Origin: Nonlabens sp.
GTDB lineage: Bacteria > Bacteroidota > Bacteroidia > Flavobacteriales > Flavobacteriaceae
Direction of reading: 5' to 3'
Assembly (NCBI GenBank): GCA_023301395.1
Contig: JALZUY010000207.1
Span: forward strand, 1-10,277
Length of the DNA stretch: 10,277 nt
Position 1 is the stretch's first letter; every line of letters starts with the position of its first letter. The notes beneath the pieces are model-generated. The model had not been told where the DNA came from and did not search any database. It saw only the letters and a program-made list of their open reading frames with translations. The position numbers and the translations under genes were made by a program. Below are positions 1 to 7,104 of this stretch, in pieces.

Positions 1-55
1 ATATTAGAATTATGAAATACCGCTTTTGCTAGAGCAATACTTAAATCAATGAAAT

Positions 56-88
56 AAAAAAGGGAACCCAAATTGGATTCCCTTTTTT
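56..88. terminator. Bidirectional intrinsic terminator
   Basis: An 11-bp perfect stem pairs 56-66 (A6-GGGAA) with 78-88 (TTCCC-T6). The 11-nt loop can add a short CC/GG extension. The A-run on one side and the T-run on the other give a U-tract in either direction. It therefore could end the small minus-strand gene that stops at 110 as well as any plus-strand gene ending left of the window. Positions 1-55 carry no supportable gene: all three plus frames close within about 32 bases. Confidence 0.8.
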
Positions 89-109
89 ATATGTGCCAAA
101 TAATTAATA

Positions 110-280
110 TTATTTGTTACGCTTTAATTTTACAACACCTAATCCAATTGCAGCTGCAATTGCAAGAGCAATTCCTGGAATAGGAGCATCACCTACATCA
201 CCAGCAAAACCTGGCTGAGCCATAGCAGCAGTTGATACAGTTAAAAAAGCGACTAATGTGATTAATTTAATGTTTTTCAT
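110..280 (-). CDS. Small exported PID-CTERM-like membrane protein (56 aa)
   Basis: A 56-residue protein of unknown biochemical role. Residues 1-21 form a classic signal peptide: MKNIKLI, a hydrophobic core, then AMA|Q. A short Gly/Asp linker (GFAGDVGDA) follows, then PIPG, one hydrophobic helix of about 16 residues and a basic tail, KLKRNK. The order signal peptide / short linker / P-x-x-G / transmembrane helix / basic end matches the tiny Bacteroidota proteins carrying a PID-CTERM-type sorting tail, thought to be recognised by exosortase-like enzymes. That family call is from memory of the pattern. The frame stays open upstream to 325, but the Met at 280 is chosen because it begins the signal peptide; the extra 15 residues would bury it. 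The gene lies 205 bp beyond the end of leuS and is followed by a strong terminator, so it is probably transcribed alone. No convincing TAnnTTTG box was found upstream. Confidence 0.7.
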   Translation of the reverse strand: MKNIKLITLVAFLTVSTAAMAQPGFAGDVGDAPIPGIALAIAAAIGLGVVKLKRNK

Positions 281-485
281 TTTTAAGTTTTTTAAAATTA
301 GTATGTGTATTCTCCCTAGATTCATAGTAAAATATGAGGGAAATTTACTAAAATCAGTAACGAATATACATCATTAGTTAACTCAACCAAATTTTCTTAA
401 AAAAAATCCCACTTATTAGCATCTGTAAATCATGCATTTAATTTATTAAACCCGATATTTATAATCCTATTGAAGAACCAATCTT

Positions 486-3400
486 CTATCCCACAACAAA
501 ATTCACAATCTTTCCAGGCACAATAATCGTTTTACGGATCTGTTTCCCTTCTAGCTGTTGTTGCACTTTTTCATTATCTAAAACCATTTGCTCCAACTCG
601 TCTTTTGAAACACCTAAAGGTAAATCCAATGTAAATTTCATTTTACCATTAAAAGAAATAGGATAAGTCTTGCTGCTTTCTACCAAGTGCTTTTCATCAA
701 AGACTGGGAAAGGCGCTTCACTTATAGACTCGTTATGACCTAATAAGGACCATAATTCCTCTGCGATGTGCGGTGCATATGGAGATACTAAAATAGCAAG
801 AGGTTCTAAAACCTCACGACTTGTGCACTTTTGACCAGTTAACTCATTTACAGCGATCATAAAACTACTCACACTGGTATTAAAAGAGAAGTTCTCGATA
901 TCATCTTGCACTTTCTTAATAGTCTTGTGCAAAGTTTTCATACTGTCTGGTGATGCTTTCTCATCACTTACAGTAAATCCATTATCATCGTGATACAGTT
1001 TCCATAGTTTTTTCATAAAACCATAAACTCCTGTAATTCCTGCTGTATTCCATGGTTTTGCCTGCTCTAGTGGTCCTAAAAACATTTCATACAATCGCAA
1101 AGTATCTGCTCCGTACTGATCACAGATATTATCTGGATTTACAACGTTGAATTTAGACTTAGACATTTTTTCTACTTCACGAGAGACTTTCAATTTGCCT
1201 TTATCATTAGTCTTGAAAACCACATTTTCATATTCTTTGCGCCAATTCGATAAATCCTTAATGTCAATTTCATTATTCTCAATCAGAGAAATGTCTACTC
1301 TATCTAATTTTCCTATTGGTTCAATCCAATCAATTTCAATTTTAAAGTATTCAGATTTTGGTTTAGTGCTATTTTGAAGGTCTGGCAAAAGCCCTTCTAC
1401 ATATTCAATCACTTTATTTTTATCAAAATCCGAAACTTCATCCATATAACCTTTATTGTAAGAAGCATATGTGTTCTTATCAATACTTGACACTATTTCA
1501 CCTTCAAAATCACTAACAGAAGTCAAATCATAATTTAAAGCACTATTATCGAGTTTGTATTTACATTTAAAAATTATACCTGCATTTAAAACAAAAGCAC
1601 TCTCACCCAAAATCATCCCTTGATTGATCATCTTTTTAAAAGGCTCGTTTACGTTAACTTTTCCTAAATCGTGTAGTAATTTCACCCAAAACCTACTGTA
1701 CAATAAGTGACCTGTCGCGTGCTCGCTACCACCTATATATAGGTCTACGTTTTGCCAATATTCTTGTGCTTCTTTTGAAAATATCTCGTTCTCATTGTTA
1801 GCATCCATATACCTAAACATGTACCATGAGCTTCCTGCCCAACCTGGCATGGTATTCAATTCTAGTGGATATACACAATCACGGTCGTCATCATTAGAAA
1901 CCACTTTGTTTTCTACCGTACACCAGCTCCAAATCGTCGCACGACCTAGTGGAGGCGCGCCATCTTCGGTAGGTAAATATTCGTCTACTTCTGGCAACTC
2001 GATAGGCAAGTGCTTGCGATCTATCATTTGTGGCAAACCGTCCTTATAATATACTGGGAATGGCTCGCCCCAGTAGCGTTGTCTAGAAAATACCGCATCA
2101 CGTAATCTGTAATTTGTTTTTCCTTTTCCTGCGTTTACTTCTTCTAGTTTTTCAATCGCTGCTGCCATCGCACCAGACTTGTAGCTCATTCCGTTTAAGA
2201 AATCACTGTTATTTAATGGTGTTTTGTCTTTGGCACCATAAGCCTCTTCACTTATGTCTACTCCTTCAAAGATGTTCTTAATCACTGGCATTCCTTCCTG
2301 ACCAGCAAAAAAGTTTGCAAAGGCATGATCGCGCTCATCTCCACAAGGTACCGCCATTACAGCACCAGTTCCATATCCAGCAAGTACATAATCACCTATC
2401 CATACGGGCACAGGCTCACCACTTAATGGATGCGTAGCATAAGCTCCGGTAAACACACCAGAAATGGTCTTCACGTCTGCCATGCGCTCTCTTTCTGAAC
2501 GTGCTGCTGTTGCTTTTTTATAAGCTTCTACAACATCTTTTTGTGCTGCTGTTGTAATTTCATTTACCAGTTCATGTTCTGGTGCAAGCGTCATAAACGT
2601 TACTCCATAAATAGTGTCTGGTCTGGTTGTAAACACATCTATCTTATGACTGTCTAATGGAAAAGAAACCATAGCTCCTACAGATTTTCCTATCCAGTTG
2701 CGTTGTATTTCTTTAATCGATTCTGTCCAATCTAATCCGTCTAGATCATTCAATAAACGCTCTGCAAATGCACTAATGCGCATCATCCACTGGCGCATTT
2801 TCTTGCGCACTACTGGATGTCCACCACGTTCAGAAACGCCGTTTACGATTTCGTCGTTAGCTAATACTGTTCCTAGTCCTGGACACCAATTCACTTCTGT
2901 ATTGGCAAGAAAAGTTAATCTATAATCTAATAGTATTTCTTGTTGTTCTTTATCCGTAAACGCATTCCACTCAGCAGCTGTGAACTGTCTCAAATCATCT
3001 TCTGTAGCAGCGTTGATGTTGTTGGTTCCGCTTTCGCGAAAGCGAGATTCTAACTCACTTATCAAACTTGCTTTATCTGCATCTTTATCATACCAGCTAT
3101 CAAAAAGCATGATGAAGATCTCTTGCGTGTATTTATAATAATCTGGAGAAGAAGTTCTTAATTCGCGATCCCAATCAAAACTAAAACCAATGCGGTCCAT
3201 CTGATTGCGGTAACCTGCAATAGTGCTTCCAGACTTATCCGTTCCACCTTCAATGTTAGTTTTAGTAGTTTCGGCAGGATGTTGACCGGTTTGAATGGCA
3301 TACTGCTCAGCAGGCAATCCAAAACTATCGTATCCCATAGGATGCAAGACGTTAAAACCCTTGTGACGCTTGTATCTAGAAACAATATCACTCGCTATAT

Positions 3401-3566
3401 AACCTAACGGATGCCCAACGTGTAGTCCAGCACCACTAGGATATGGGAACATATCGAGCGCGTAGAATTTAGGCTTATCAGAATTATTTGTAGCTTTAAA
3501 AGTCTTTTTATCAGCCCAATGTTTTTGCCATTTTGCTTCTATCGATTTGTGATCGTAATGCGTCAT
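486..3566 (-). CDS. leuS: Leucyl-tRNA synthetase
   Basis: Class I aminoacyl-tRNA synthetase (EC 6.1.1.4) that charges tRNA-Leu in the cytoplasm. The HIGH motif appears as HVGH at 49-52 and KMSKS is intact at 800-804. The CP1 editing domain (about 240-440) keeps TTRPDTIYG (313-321) and GTGAVMAVP with a following DERD (399-413), so post-transfer editing of misacylated tRNA should work. A WCPGLGTVLANDE segment (227-239) and the anticodon-binding C-terminal part (about 840-1026) are typical. At 1026 aa it is longer than the roughly 860 aa of E. coli LeuRS. Much of the excess lies at about residues 655-795, just before KMSKS. Bacteroidota LeuRS carry an insertion there, but this one looks enlarged and is markedly AT-rich. 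The start at 3566 gives MTHYDHKSIEAKWQ, the usual N-terminus, about 14 nt downstream of the predicted transcription start. It is divergent from ftsX. Confidence 0.97.
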   Translation of the reverse strand: MTHYDHKSIEAKWQKHWADKKTFKATNNSDKPKFYALDMFPYPSGAGLHVGHPLGYIASDIVSRYKRHKGFNVLHPMGYDSFGLPAEQYAIQTGQHPAETTKTNIEGGTDKSGSTIAGYRNQMDRIGFSFDWDRELRTSSPDYYKYTQEIFIMLFDSWYDKDADKASLISELESRFRESGTNNINAATEDDLRQFTAAEWNAFTDKEQQEILLDYRLTFLANTEVNWCPGLGTVLANDEIVNGVSERGGHPVVRKKMRQWMMRISAFAERLLNDLDGLDWTESIKEIQRNWIGKSVGAMVSFPLDSHKIDVFTTRPDTIYGVTFMTLAPEHELVNEITTAAQKDVVEAYKKATAARSERERMADVKTISGVFTGAYATHPLSGEPVPVWIGDYVLAGYGTGAVMAVPCGDERDHAFANFFAGQEGMPVIKNIFEGVDISEEAYGAKDKTPLNNSDFLNGMSYKSGAMAAAIEKLEEVNAGKGKTNYRLRDAVFSRQRYWGEPFPVYYKDGLPQMIDRKHLPIELPEVDEYLPTEDGAPPLGRATIWSWCTVENKVVSNDDDRDCVYPLELNTMPGWAGSSWYMFRYMDANNENEIFSKEAQEYWQNVDLYIGGSEHATGHLLYSRFWVKLLHDLGKVNVNEPFKKMINQGMILGESAFVLNAGIIFKCKYKLDNSALNYDLTSVSDFEGEIVSSIDKNTYASYNKGYMDEVSDFDKNKVIEYVEGLLPDLQNSTKPKSEYFKIEIDWIEPIGKLDRVDISLIENNEIDIKDLSNWRKEYENVVFKTNDKGKLKVSREVEKMSKSKFNVVNPDNICDQYGADTLRLYEMFLGPLEQAKPWNTAGITGVYGFMKKLWKLYHDDNGFTVSDEKASPDSMKTLHKTIKKVQDDIENFSFNTSVSSFMIAVNELTGQKCTSREVLEPLAILVSPYAPHIAEELWSLLGHNESISEAPFPVFDEKHLVESSKTYPISFNGKMKFTLDLPLGVSKDELEQMVLDNEKVQQQLEGKQIRKTIIVPGKIVNFVVG
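3029..3044. repeat. 16-bp perfect palindrome inside leuS
   Basis: CGCTTTCGCGAAAGCG reads identically on both strands. It encodes part of the SRFRESG stretch (LeuRS residues about 174-180), where relatives as I remember them have an unrelated KFENLG-like sequence. Two degenerate relatives occur in the window, at 21-35 and 7029-7043. I recall this word as strongly over-represented in several marine Flavobacteriaceae, including inside genes; that is memory, not shown here. Confidence 0.6.
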
Positions 3567-3586
3567 TATAGTATCTTAAGGAACCG

Positions 3587-3617
3587 CAAAAATAGGGTGT
3601 TTACAACAATGATTAAA
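3587..3617 (-). promoter_or_regulatory. leuS promoter (Bacteroidota type)
   Basis: On the minus strand a perfect -7 box TATTTTTG (TAnnTTTG; plus 3587-3594) sits 19 nt downstream of TTTA (plus 3614-3617), one base off the -33 TTTG consensus. The predicted start of transcription is about 14 nt before the leuS ATG. An inverted repeat arm (3599-3607) lies within the spacer. Confidence 0.6.
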
Positions 3618-3634
3618 CTTAAAGCGTTGTAAAC
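3599..3634. repeat. 9-bp inverted repeat between divergent leuS and ftsX
   Basis: GTTTACAAC (3599-3607) is the exact reverse complement of GTTGTAAAC (3626-3634), with 18 nt between. One arm lies in the leuS promoter spacer and the other about 22 bp before the ftsX -7 box. It could be an operator or just a weak hairpin; no regulator is identified. Confidence 0.4.
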
Positions 3635-3656
3635 CGCAAGTGCTCATAATGTTTGT

Positions 3657-3664
3657 TATTTTTG
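3657..3664 (+). promoter_or_regulatory. Putative ftsX -7 box
   Basis: TATTTTTG is a perfect match to the Bacteroidota TAnnTTTG box, 28 nt before the ftsX ATG. No good -33 TTTG is seen at the usual 18-21 nt spacing, so the promoter call is tentative. Confidence 0.4.
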
Positions 3665-3692
3665 TGATGCTTTTTAAACGCAATTTTTATTA

Positions 3693-4571
3693 ATGGCATC
3701 ACACGAGAGATATCAAAGAAGACGATTGTTCAGCTCCTATTTTTGGGTGGTGATCAGTGTATTTCTAGTATTATTTTTACTAGGACTCATGGGCTTTTTC
3801 CTTTTAAACAGCCAGCAAATTGCAGACCATTTCCGTGAGCAAGTACCTATGTCTATCTACTTTAAAGACAGTGCAAAAGAAGTAGAAATGCGCCAGTTAG
3901 AAAAGACCTTACAAATGGCAGACTATACTAAAAGCGCCCTTTATGTACCTGCCGAAGAAGGTGCTAAAAAACTTGTAGACGATTTAGGAGAAGATTTTAT
4001 AGCAAATCTTGACGGGTTTAATCCGTTGCCTAATTCTATAGACGTGCGATTGAATGCTAACTTTGTGACTGATGGTGAGATTGAGCAAATCGCACAAGAT
4101 TTAACTGCCAAAGATTATGTGCATGAAGTTCAATACGATAAACCACTGGTTTCTTTATTAAATGAAAACGTAAAACGCATCACCTTCTGGATGCTGGTTA
4201 TATCAGGAATATTTGTCTTAATATCATTCTTGTTAATTAACAGTTCGATACGTCTATCTGTTTATGCAAAGCGGTTCACTATTAAAACCATGCAAATGGT
4301 AGGCGCTACTAAAGGTTTTATACGCAAGCCATTTATATGGACTAGTGTTAAACTGGGATTGATAGGCGCCATTCTAGCTTTAATAGCTCTAGCTGGAGTA
4401 GTGTACTGGATGAATGGGTTGATTCCAGAATTAGAAATATTGAAAAATTATAAAATGCTAGCTATCTTGTTTATAGGTGTCCTAGTTTTTGGAGTATTGA
4501 TAAGTTTATTGAGTACGTTTTTTGCAACCACACGTTACTTGAACTTAAGAACTGATGAGCTTTATTATTAG
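3693..4571 (+). CDS. ftsX: Cell division protein FtsX (permease-like)
   Basis: Inner-membrane half of the FtsEX complex, an ABC-transporter-like machine that passes ATP hydrolysis by FtsE to peptidoglycan hydrolase activation at the septum. The 292 residues have the standard FtsX plan. There is a basic N-terminus, TM1 at about 14-38, a periplasmic domain at about 40-162, then TM2 (164-185), TM3 (219-240) and TM4 (255-278). The cytoplasmic loop KTMQMVGATKGFIRKPF (198-214) is the hallmark MxLVGAT-xxFIRxPF segment that contacts FtsE. ftsE is not in the window. The ATG at 3693 places the arginine-rich stretch (RYQRRR) directly before TM1, as expected. It is divergent from leuS and followed after 130 bp by DUF3098, uppP and truB, an arrangement I recall as common in Flavobacteriia. 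Confidence 0.95.
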   Translation: MASHERYQRRRLFSSYFWVVISVFLVLFLLGLMGFFLLNSQQIADHFREQVPMSIYFKDSAKEVEMRQLEKTLQMADYTKSALYVPAEEGAKKLVDDLGEDFIANLDGFNPLPNSIDVRLNANFVTDGEIEQIAQDLTAKDYVHEVQYDKPLVSLLNENVKRITFWMLVISGIFVLISFLLINSSIRLSVYAKRFTIKTMQMVGATKGFIRKPFIWTSVKLGLIGAILALIALAGVVYWMNGLIPELEILKNYKMLAILFIGVLVFGVLISLLSTFFATTRYLNLRTDELYY

Positions 4572-4590
4572 TTTGGGTTATTAGGTTATT

Positions 4591-4627
4591 AGAAACCTTT
4601 TCCCCAGCCCTAAAGAGTGAGGTTTCT
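4591..4627. repeat. Intergenic hairpin element after ftsX
   Basis: AGAAACC (4591-4597) pairs perfectly with GGTTTCT (4621-4627). The loop holds CCCCAGCCCTAAAG, which resembles the CCCCAGCCC(C)TAAAGGGG-type elements I remember as scattered through flavobacterial intergenic regions. It may be a decayed copy of such an element and may also act as a weak terminator or attenuator between ftsX and the DUF3098 gene. A weak -7-like TGTTTTTG follows at 4651-4658, so a separate promoter for the downstream genes is possible but poorly supported. Confidence 0.35.
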
Positions 4628-4701
4628 TGAGCATAGAAGTTGAAGCAAATTGTTTTTGCATCCTTTAAGGTTGGGAAACGAAAACAAAAAAACATTTAAA
4701 G

Positions 4702-5007
4702 ATGAAAAAAGAAACTGTAAAGGAATCACAGAATAACGTTTCAAGTACTGAGGCAAAAACTGTCGTAGAAGAAAATATAAAACCGCGTTTTGAATTTATT
4801 TTCAAAAAGAAGAATTATATGTGGATGATTATAGGTTTAATTGTCATCATTACTGGTTTTGCATTAATGGCTGGTGGTGGCAGCGATGATCCTGCTGTTT
4901 TTAATGAAGCTATTTTCTCGTGGCGCAGGATAAGACTTGCTCCTACGTTAGTTTTAATAGGTTTTGGTATTGAAATGTATGCGATCCTTTTAAATCCAGA
5001 TAAATAA
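4702..5007 (+). CDS. DUF3098 family small membrane protein
   Basis: A 101-residue protein of unknown function. Residues 1-36 form a charged, Lys/Glu-rich cytoplasmic segment. A first membrane helix lies at about 38-58 (MWMIIGLIVIITGFALMAG). A short GGGSDDPAVFNEAIFSWRRIRLAP loop follows; the F-S-x-R-R-I-x-L-A-P motif is the conserved signature of DUF3098. The second helix is at about 79-97. The stop codon overlaps the uppP start by one base (TAATG), so the two are almost certainly translationally coupled. Its fixed place between ftsX and uppP suggests a role tied to the cell envelope, but nothing in the sequence shows one. Confidence 0.9.
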   Translation: MKKETVKESQNNVSSTEAKTVVEENIKPRFEFIFKKKNYMWMIIGLIVIITGFALMAGGGSDDPAVFNEAIFSWRRIRLAPTLVLIGFGIEMYAILLNPDK

Positions 5008-5801
5008 TGGAGTGGTTAGACGCATTAATATTAGGAGTCATACAAGGAATGACAGAGTTTTTACCAGTTTCTTCTAGTGGACATCTTGAACTAGGAAAAG
5101 CCATTTTAGGTGATAATTCTGTTCCCGAAGAAAGTTTATTATTTACAGTTGTACTTCATTTTGCAACAGCATTGAGTACCATCATCGTTTTTAGAAAAGA
5201 TATTTTCAACCTCATTACTGGAATATTTACCGGCAATAATGAAGATTTGATTTTTGCTGGGAAAATTATTCTTTCTATGGTTCCAGCAGTAATCGTTGGA
5301 CTGTTTTTTGAAGATCAGTTAGAAGCGTTATTCAACGGGAACATAGTCCTTGTAGGCTGTATGCTTATCGTTACTGGATTATTATTATTTCTTGCTGGCC
5401 GTGCAAAAAATACTGGGAAAAATATAGGCTGGAAAGATGCCCTATTAATAGGTATCTCTCAAGCTATTGCCATGTTACCAGGGATTTCACGTAGTGGTGC
5501 TACAATCTCAACGAGTGTATTATTAGGTAATGACCGTACAAAAGCAGCACGATTTTCTTTCTTAATGGTAGTTCCATTAATTTTTGGGAAAATCGCAAAA
5601 GATATTATGAGCGGTGATATCTCTTTGGAAAATAGTGCAAGTATGCCTCTTTTAATAGGTTTTATTGCGGCATTTATAACTGGCCTATTAGCTTGCACGT
5701 GGATGGTTTCCTTAGTGCGCAAGGCAAAATTACATTACTTCTCTTATTACTGTTTTGCCGTAGGATTGATGGCTATTGCAGCTGGATTTTATAATGGATA
5801 A
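5007..5801 (+). CDS. uppP: Undecaprenyl-diphosphatase UppP (BacA)
   Basis: Integral membrane phosphatase (EC 3.6.1.27) that converts undecaprenyl diphosphate to the monophosphate, recycling the lipid carrier for peptidoglycan and other surface polymers; high levels give bacitracin resistance. The 264 aa match the family length. The first signature QGMTE with FLPVSSSGH (13-26) supplies the QxxxE glutamate (E17) and the Ser/His region. The second, PGISRSGAT (158-166), carries the catalytic Arg (R162). Multiple hydrophobic segments span the protein. It starts within the DUF3098 stop codon (1-nt overlap) and is followed 5 nt later by truB, so the three genes form one tight transcription unit. Confidence 0.97.
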   Translation: MEWLDALILGVIQGMTEFLPVSSSGHLELGKAILGDNSVPEESLLFTVVLHFATALSTIIVFRKDIFNLITGIFTGNNEDLIFAGKIILSMVPAVIVGLFFEDQLEALFNGNIVLVGCMLIVTGLLLFLAGRAKNTGKNIGWKDALLIGISQAIAMLPGISRSGATISTSVLLGNDRTKAARFSFLMVVPLIFGKIAKDIMSGDISLENSASMPLLIGFIAAFITGLLACTWMVSLVRKAKLHYFSYYCFAVGLMAIAAGFYNG

Positions 5802-5806
5802 AAAGT

Positions 5807-6523
5807 ATGGATCCTAATCAACCACCCATTACAAATCCCTATTTACTAGGCCAAGTTTTACTGATAGATAAGCCTCTAGGCTGGTCGTCTTTTCAAGTGG
5901 TTAATAAAATGCGCTGGTTAATCAGGCAGGAATACGGGATTAAGAAAATAAAAGTAGGTCATGCGGGAACACTTGATCCACTAGCCAGTGGACTCCTTAT
6001 CATATGTACCGGTAAAGAGACTAAAAACATAAGCACTTATCAAGCTCAACAAAAGGAATATACAGGAACGATTACCTTAGGTGGTACTACACCTAGTTAT
6101 GATCTTGAAACGGAAATGGACAACAGTTTCCCTATCAAAGACCTTACTCCAGAATTACTTCAAAAAACAACCGAACAGTTCACTGGAGAAATCATGCAAA
6201 AACCGCCTATTTACTCAGCCATTAAAAAGGACGGAAAACGATTGTACGAACTTGCTCGGGCTGGTGAAACTACAGAGATTAAAGAACGACAGGTTACCGT
6301 TCATGATTTTGAATTGATCAATATAGCTTTGCCTCACGTCGATTTTAGAATCGCATGTAGTAAAGGAACTTATATAAGGTCCATGGCACATGATTATGGA
6401 GCTGCACTCAACAATGGTGGGCACTTAAGTGCGTTAAGACGCACAGCAATAGGAGATTATAGAGTGGAAAATGCACTAACACTAGAGGAGTTTGAAGCCA
6501 ATTTTAAAGATATTACTTCTTAG
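5807..6523 (+). CDS. truB: tRNA pseudouridine(55) synthase TruB
   Basis: Makes pseudouridine 55 in the T-loop of tRNAs (EC 5.4.99.25). The catalytic motif GHAGTLDPLASGLL (51-64) contains the nucleophilic Asp57. Further TruB hallmarks are DKPLGWSSF (21-29), KEYTGTITLGGTTPSYDLE, MQKPPIYSAIKKDGKRLYELAR and CSKGTYIRSMAHDYG. At 238 aa it lacks the C-terminal PUA-type extension of the 314-aa E. coli enzyme, as I recall for Bacteroidota TruB. It is the last gene of the uppP unit; its TAG overlaps the stop of the convergent lipoprotein gene, leaving no room for a terminator between them. Confidence 0.97.
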   Translation: MDPNQPPITNPYLLGQVLLIDKPLGWSSFQVVNKMRWLIRQEYGIKKIKVGHAGTLDPLASGLLIICTGKETKNISTYQAQQKEYTGTITLGGTTPSYDLETEMDNSFPIKDLTPELLQKTTEQFTGEIMQKPPIYSAIKKDGKRLYELARAGETTEIKERQVTVHDFELINIALPHVDFRIACSKGTYIRSMAHDYGAALNNGGHLSALRRTAIGDYRVENALTLEEFEANFKDITS

Positions 6524-6993
6524 AAAATCTTTATAGGAACCTCAAGACTATCCACGACAGGAATCTCAAAGTTGATCATTCCTTTTCCAGCGTTGATACT
6601 TCCATTATATTTTATATTGACCTTTTGATTCACCAGAATTTGCAAGGTAGCATTCAACAGTCCGTCGCCTTTCTCTCCATAGAAATCCTTAGGAGACATC
6701 TTTACTGTAAGTGGTAAGATAAACTCACCACTAGCAGGCATTTCAACACCAAGATTTTGATTTATTTGGGCTGTTTTACGGCCATCTATATAAATATCAA
6801 ACTTAGCTTTTGTAAGATCTAATCCTACTGGATTCGGATTAAACAACACGCAATCACCTATTAATTCCATATTATCCGTTGTTGCGTTTTTGATTTTTAC
6901 GTTTTTGATTTCCATAAAAACCACTTCTTCGTAGGCATCTTCACAAGAAGTCATTAAAAACACAATGGATAATAGAGTTAATAGTACGCGCAT
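6520..6993 (-). CDS. LEA type 2 / WHy-domain-like lipoprotein
   Basis: A 157-aa predicted lipoprotein. Residues 1-16 form a lipoprotein signal peptide ending in LMTSC, with Cys17 as the lipidated residue. The next residues, EDAYEE, are acidic as in many exported flavobacterial lipoproteins. The mature part has the LEA14-like beta-sandwich pattern: NATTDNMELIGDCVLFNPNPVGLDL (about 36-60, with the FNPNP signature), then KFDIYIDGR and a predicted strand-rich C-terminus. The function of this family in Bacteroidota is unknown. The frame is open to 7038, but the Met at 6993 is chosen because it directly precedes the signal peptide and sits just downstream of a good promoter. Its end overlaps the truB end by 4 bp. 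Confidence 0.85.
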   Translation of the reverse strand: MRVLLTLLSIVFLMTSCEDAYEEVVFMEIKNVKIKNATTDNMELIGDCVLFNPNPVGLDLTKAKFDIYIDGRKTAQINQNLGVEMPASGEFILPLTVKMSPKDFYGEKGDGLLNATLQILVNQKVNIKYNGSINAGKGMINFEIPVVDSLEVPIKIF

Positions 6994-7009
6994 GATTATT
7001 AATTTGTGG

Positions 7010-7039
7010 TAAAGATAATGGTAGTTAAGCTTTTGCAAA
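7010..7039 (-). promoter_or_regulatory. Promoter of the LEA-type-2 lipoprotein gene
   Basis: On the minus strand TTTG (plus 7036-7039) lies 18 nt before TATCTTTA (plus 7010-7017), a near match to TAnnTTTG. The predicted start lies about 10 nt before the ATG at 6993, which supports that start over the upstream Met at 7038 inside the promoter. Confidence 0.6.
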
Positions 7040-7042
7040 AGC
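7029..7042. repeat. 14-bp palindrome GCTTTTGCAAAAGC
   Basis: A perfect palindrome in the intergenic region upstream of the lipoprotein gene, overlapping its -33 box. Reading through 7043 on the minus strand it gives CGCTTTTGCAAAAGC, two substitutions from the 16-bp palindrome core at 3029 and two from the degenerate copy at 21-35. Confidence 0.55.
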
Positions 7043-7104
7043 GTAAAACAAATTCAAATAATTTTTCATGAACTTTCTAATCTTTAAAACTTAACCCAAC
7101 CATT

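Noticed and set aside
472..486. GAAGA/TCTTC hairpin at the end of leuS as a terminator
   Set aside because: Only 5 bp, overlaps the stop codon region and lacks a T-run; too weak to call.
1147..2925. Several plus-strand open frames of 75-85 codons opposite leuS
   Set aside because: All are antisense to a strongly conserved enzyme and look like frame shadows without start signals or family resemblance.
7043..7104. Promoter for the LamG gene
   Set aside because: No sequence with both a TTTG-like and a TAnnTTTG-like box at 18-21 nt spacing was found before 7105.
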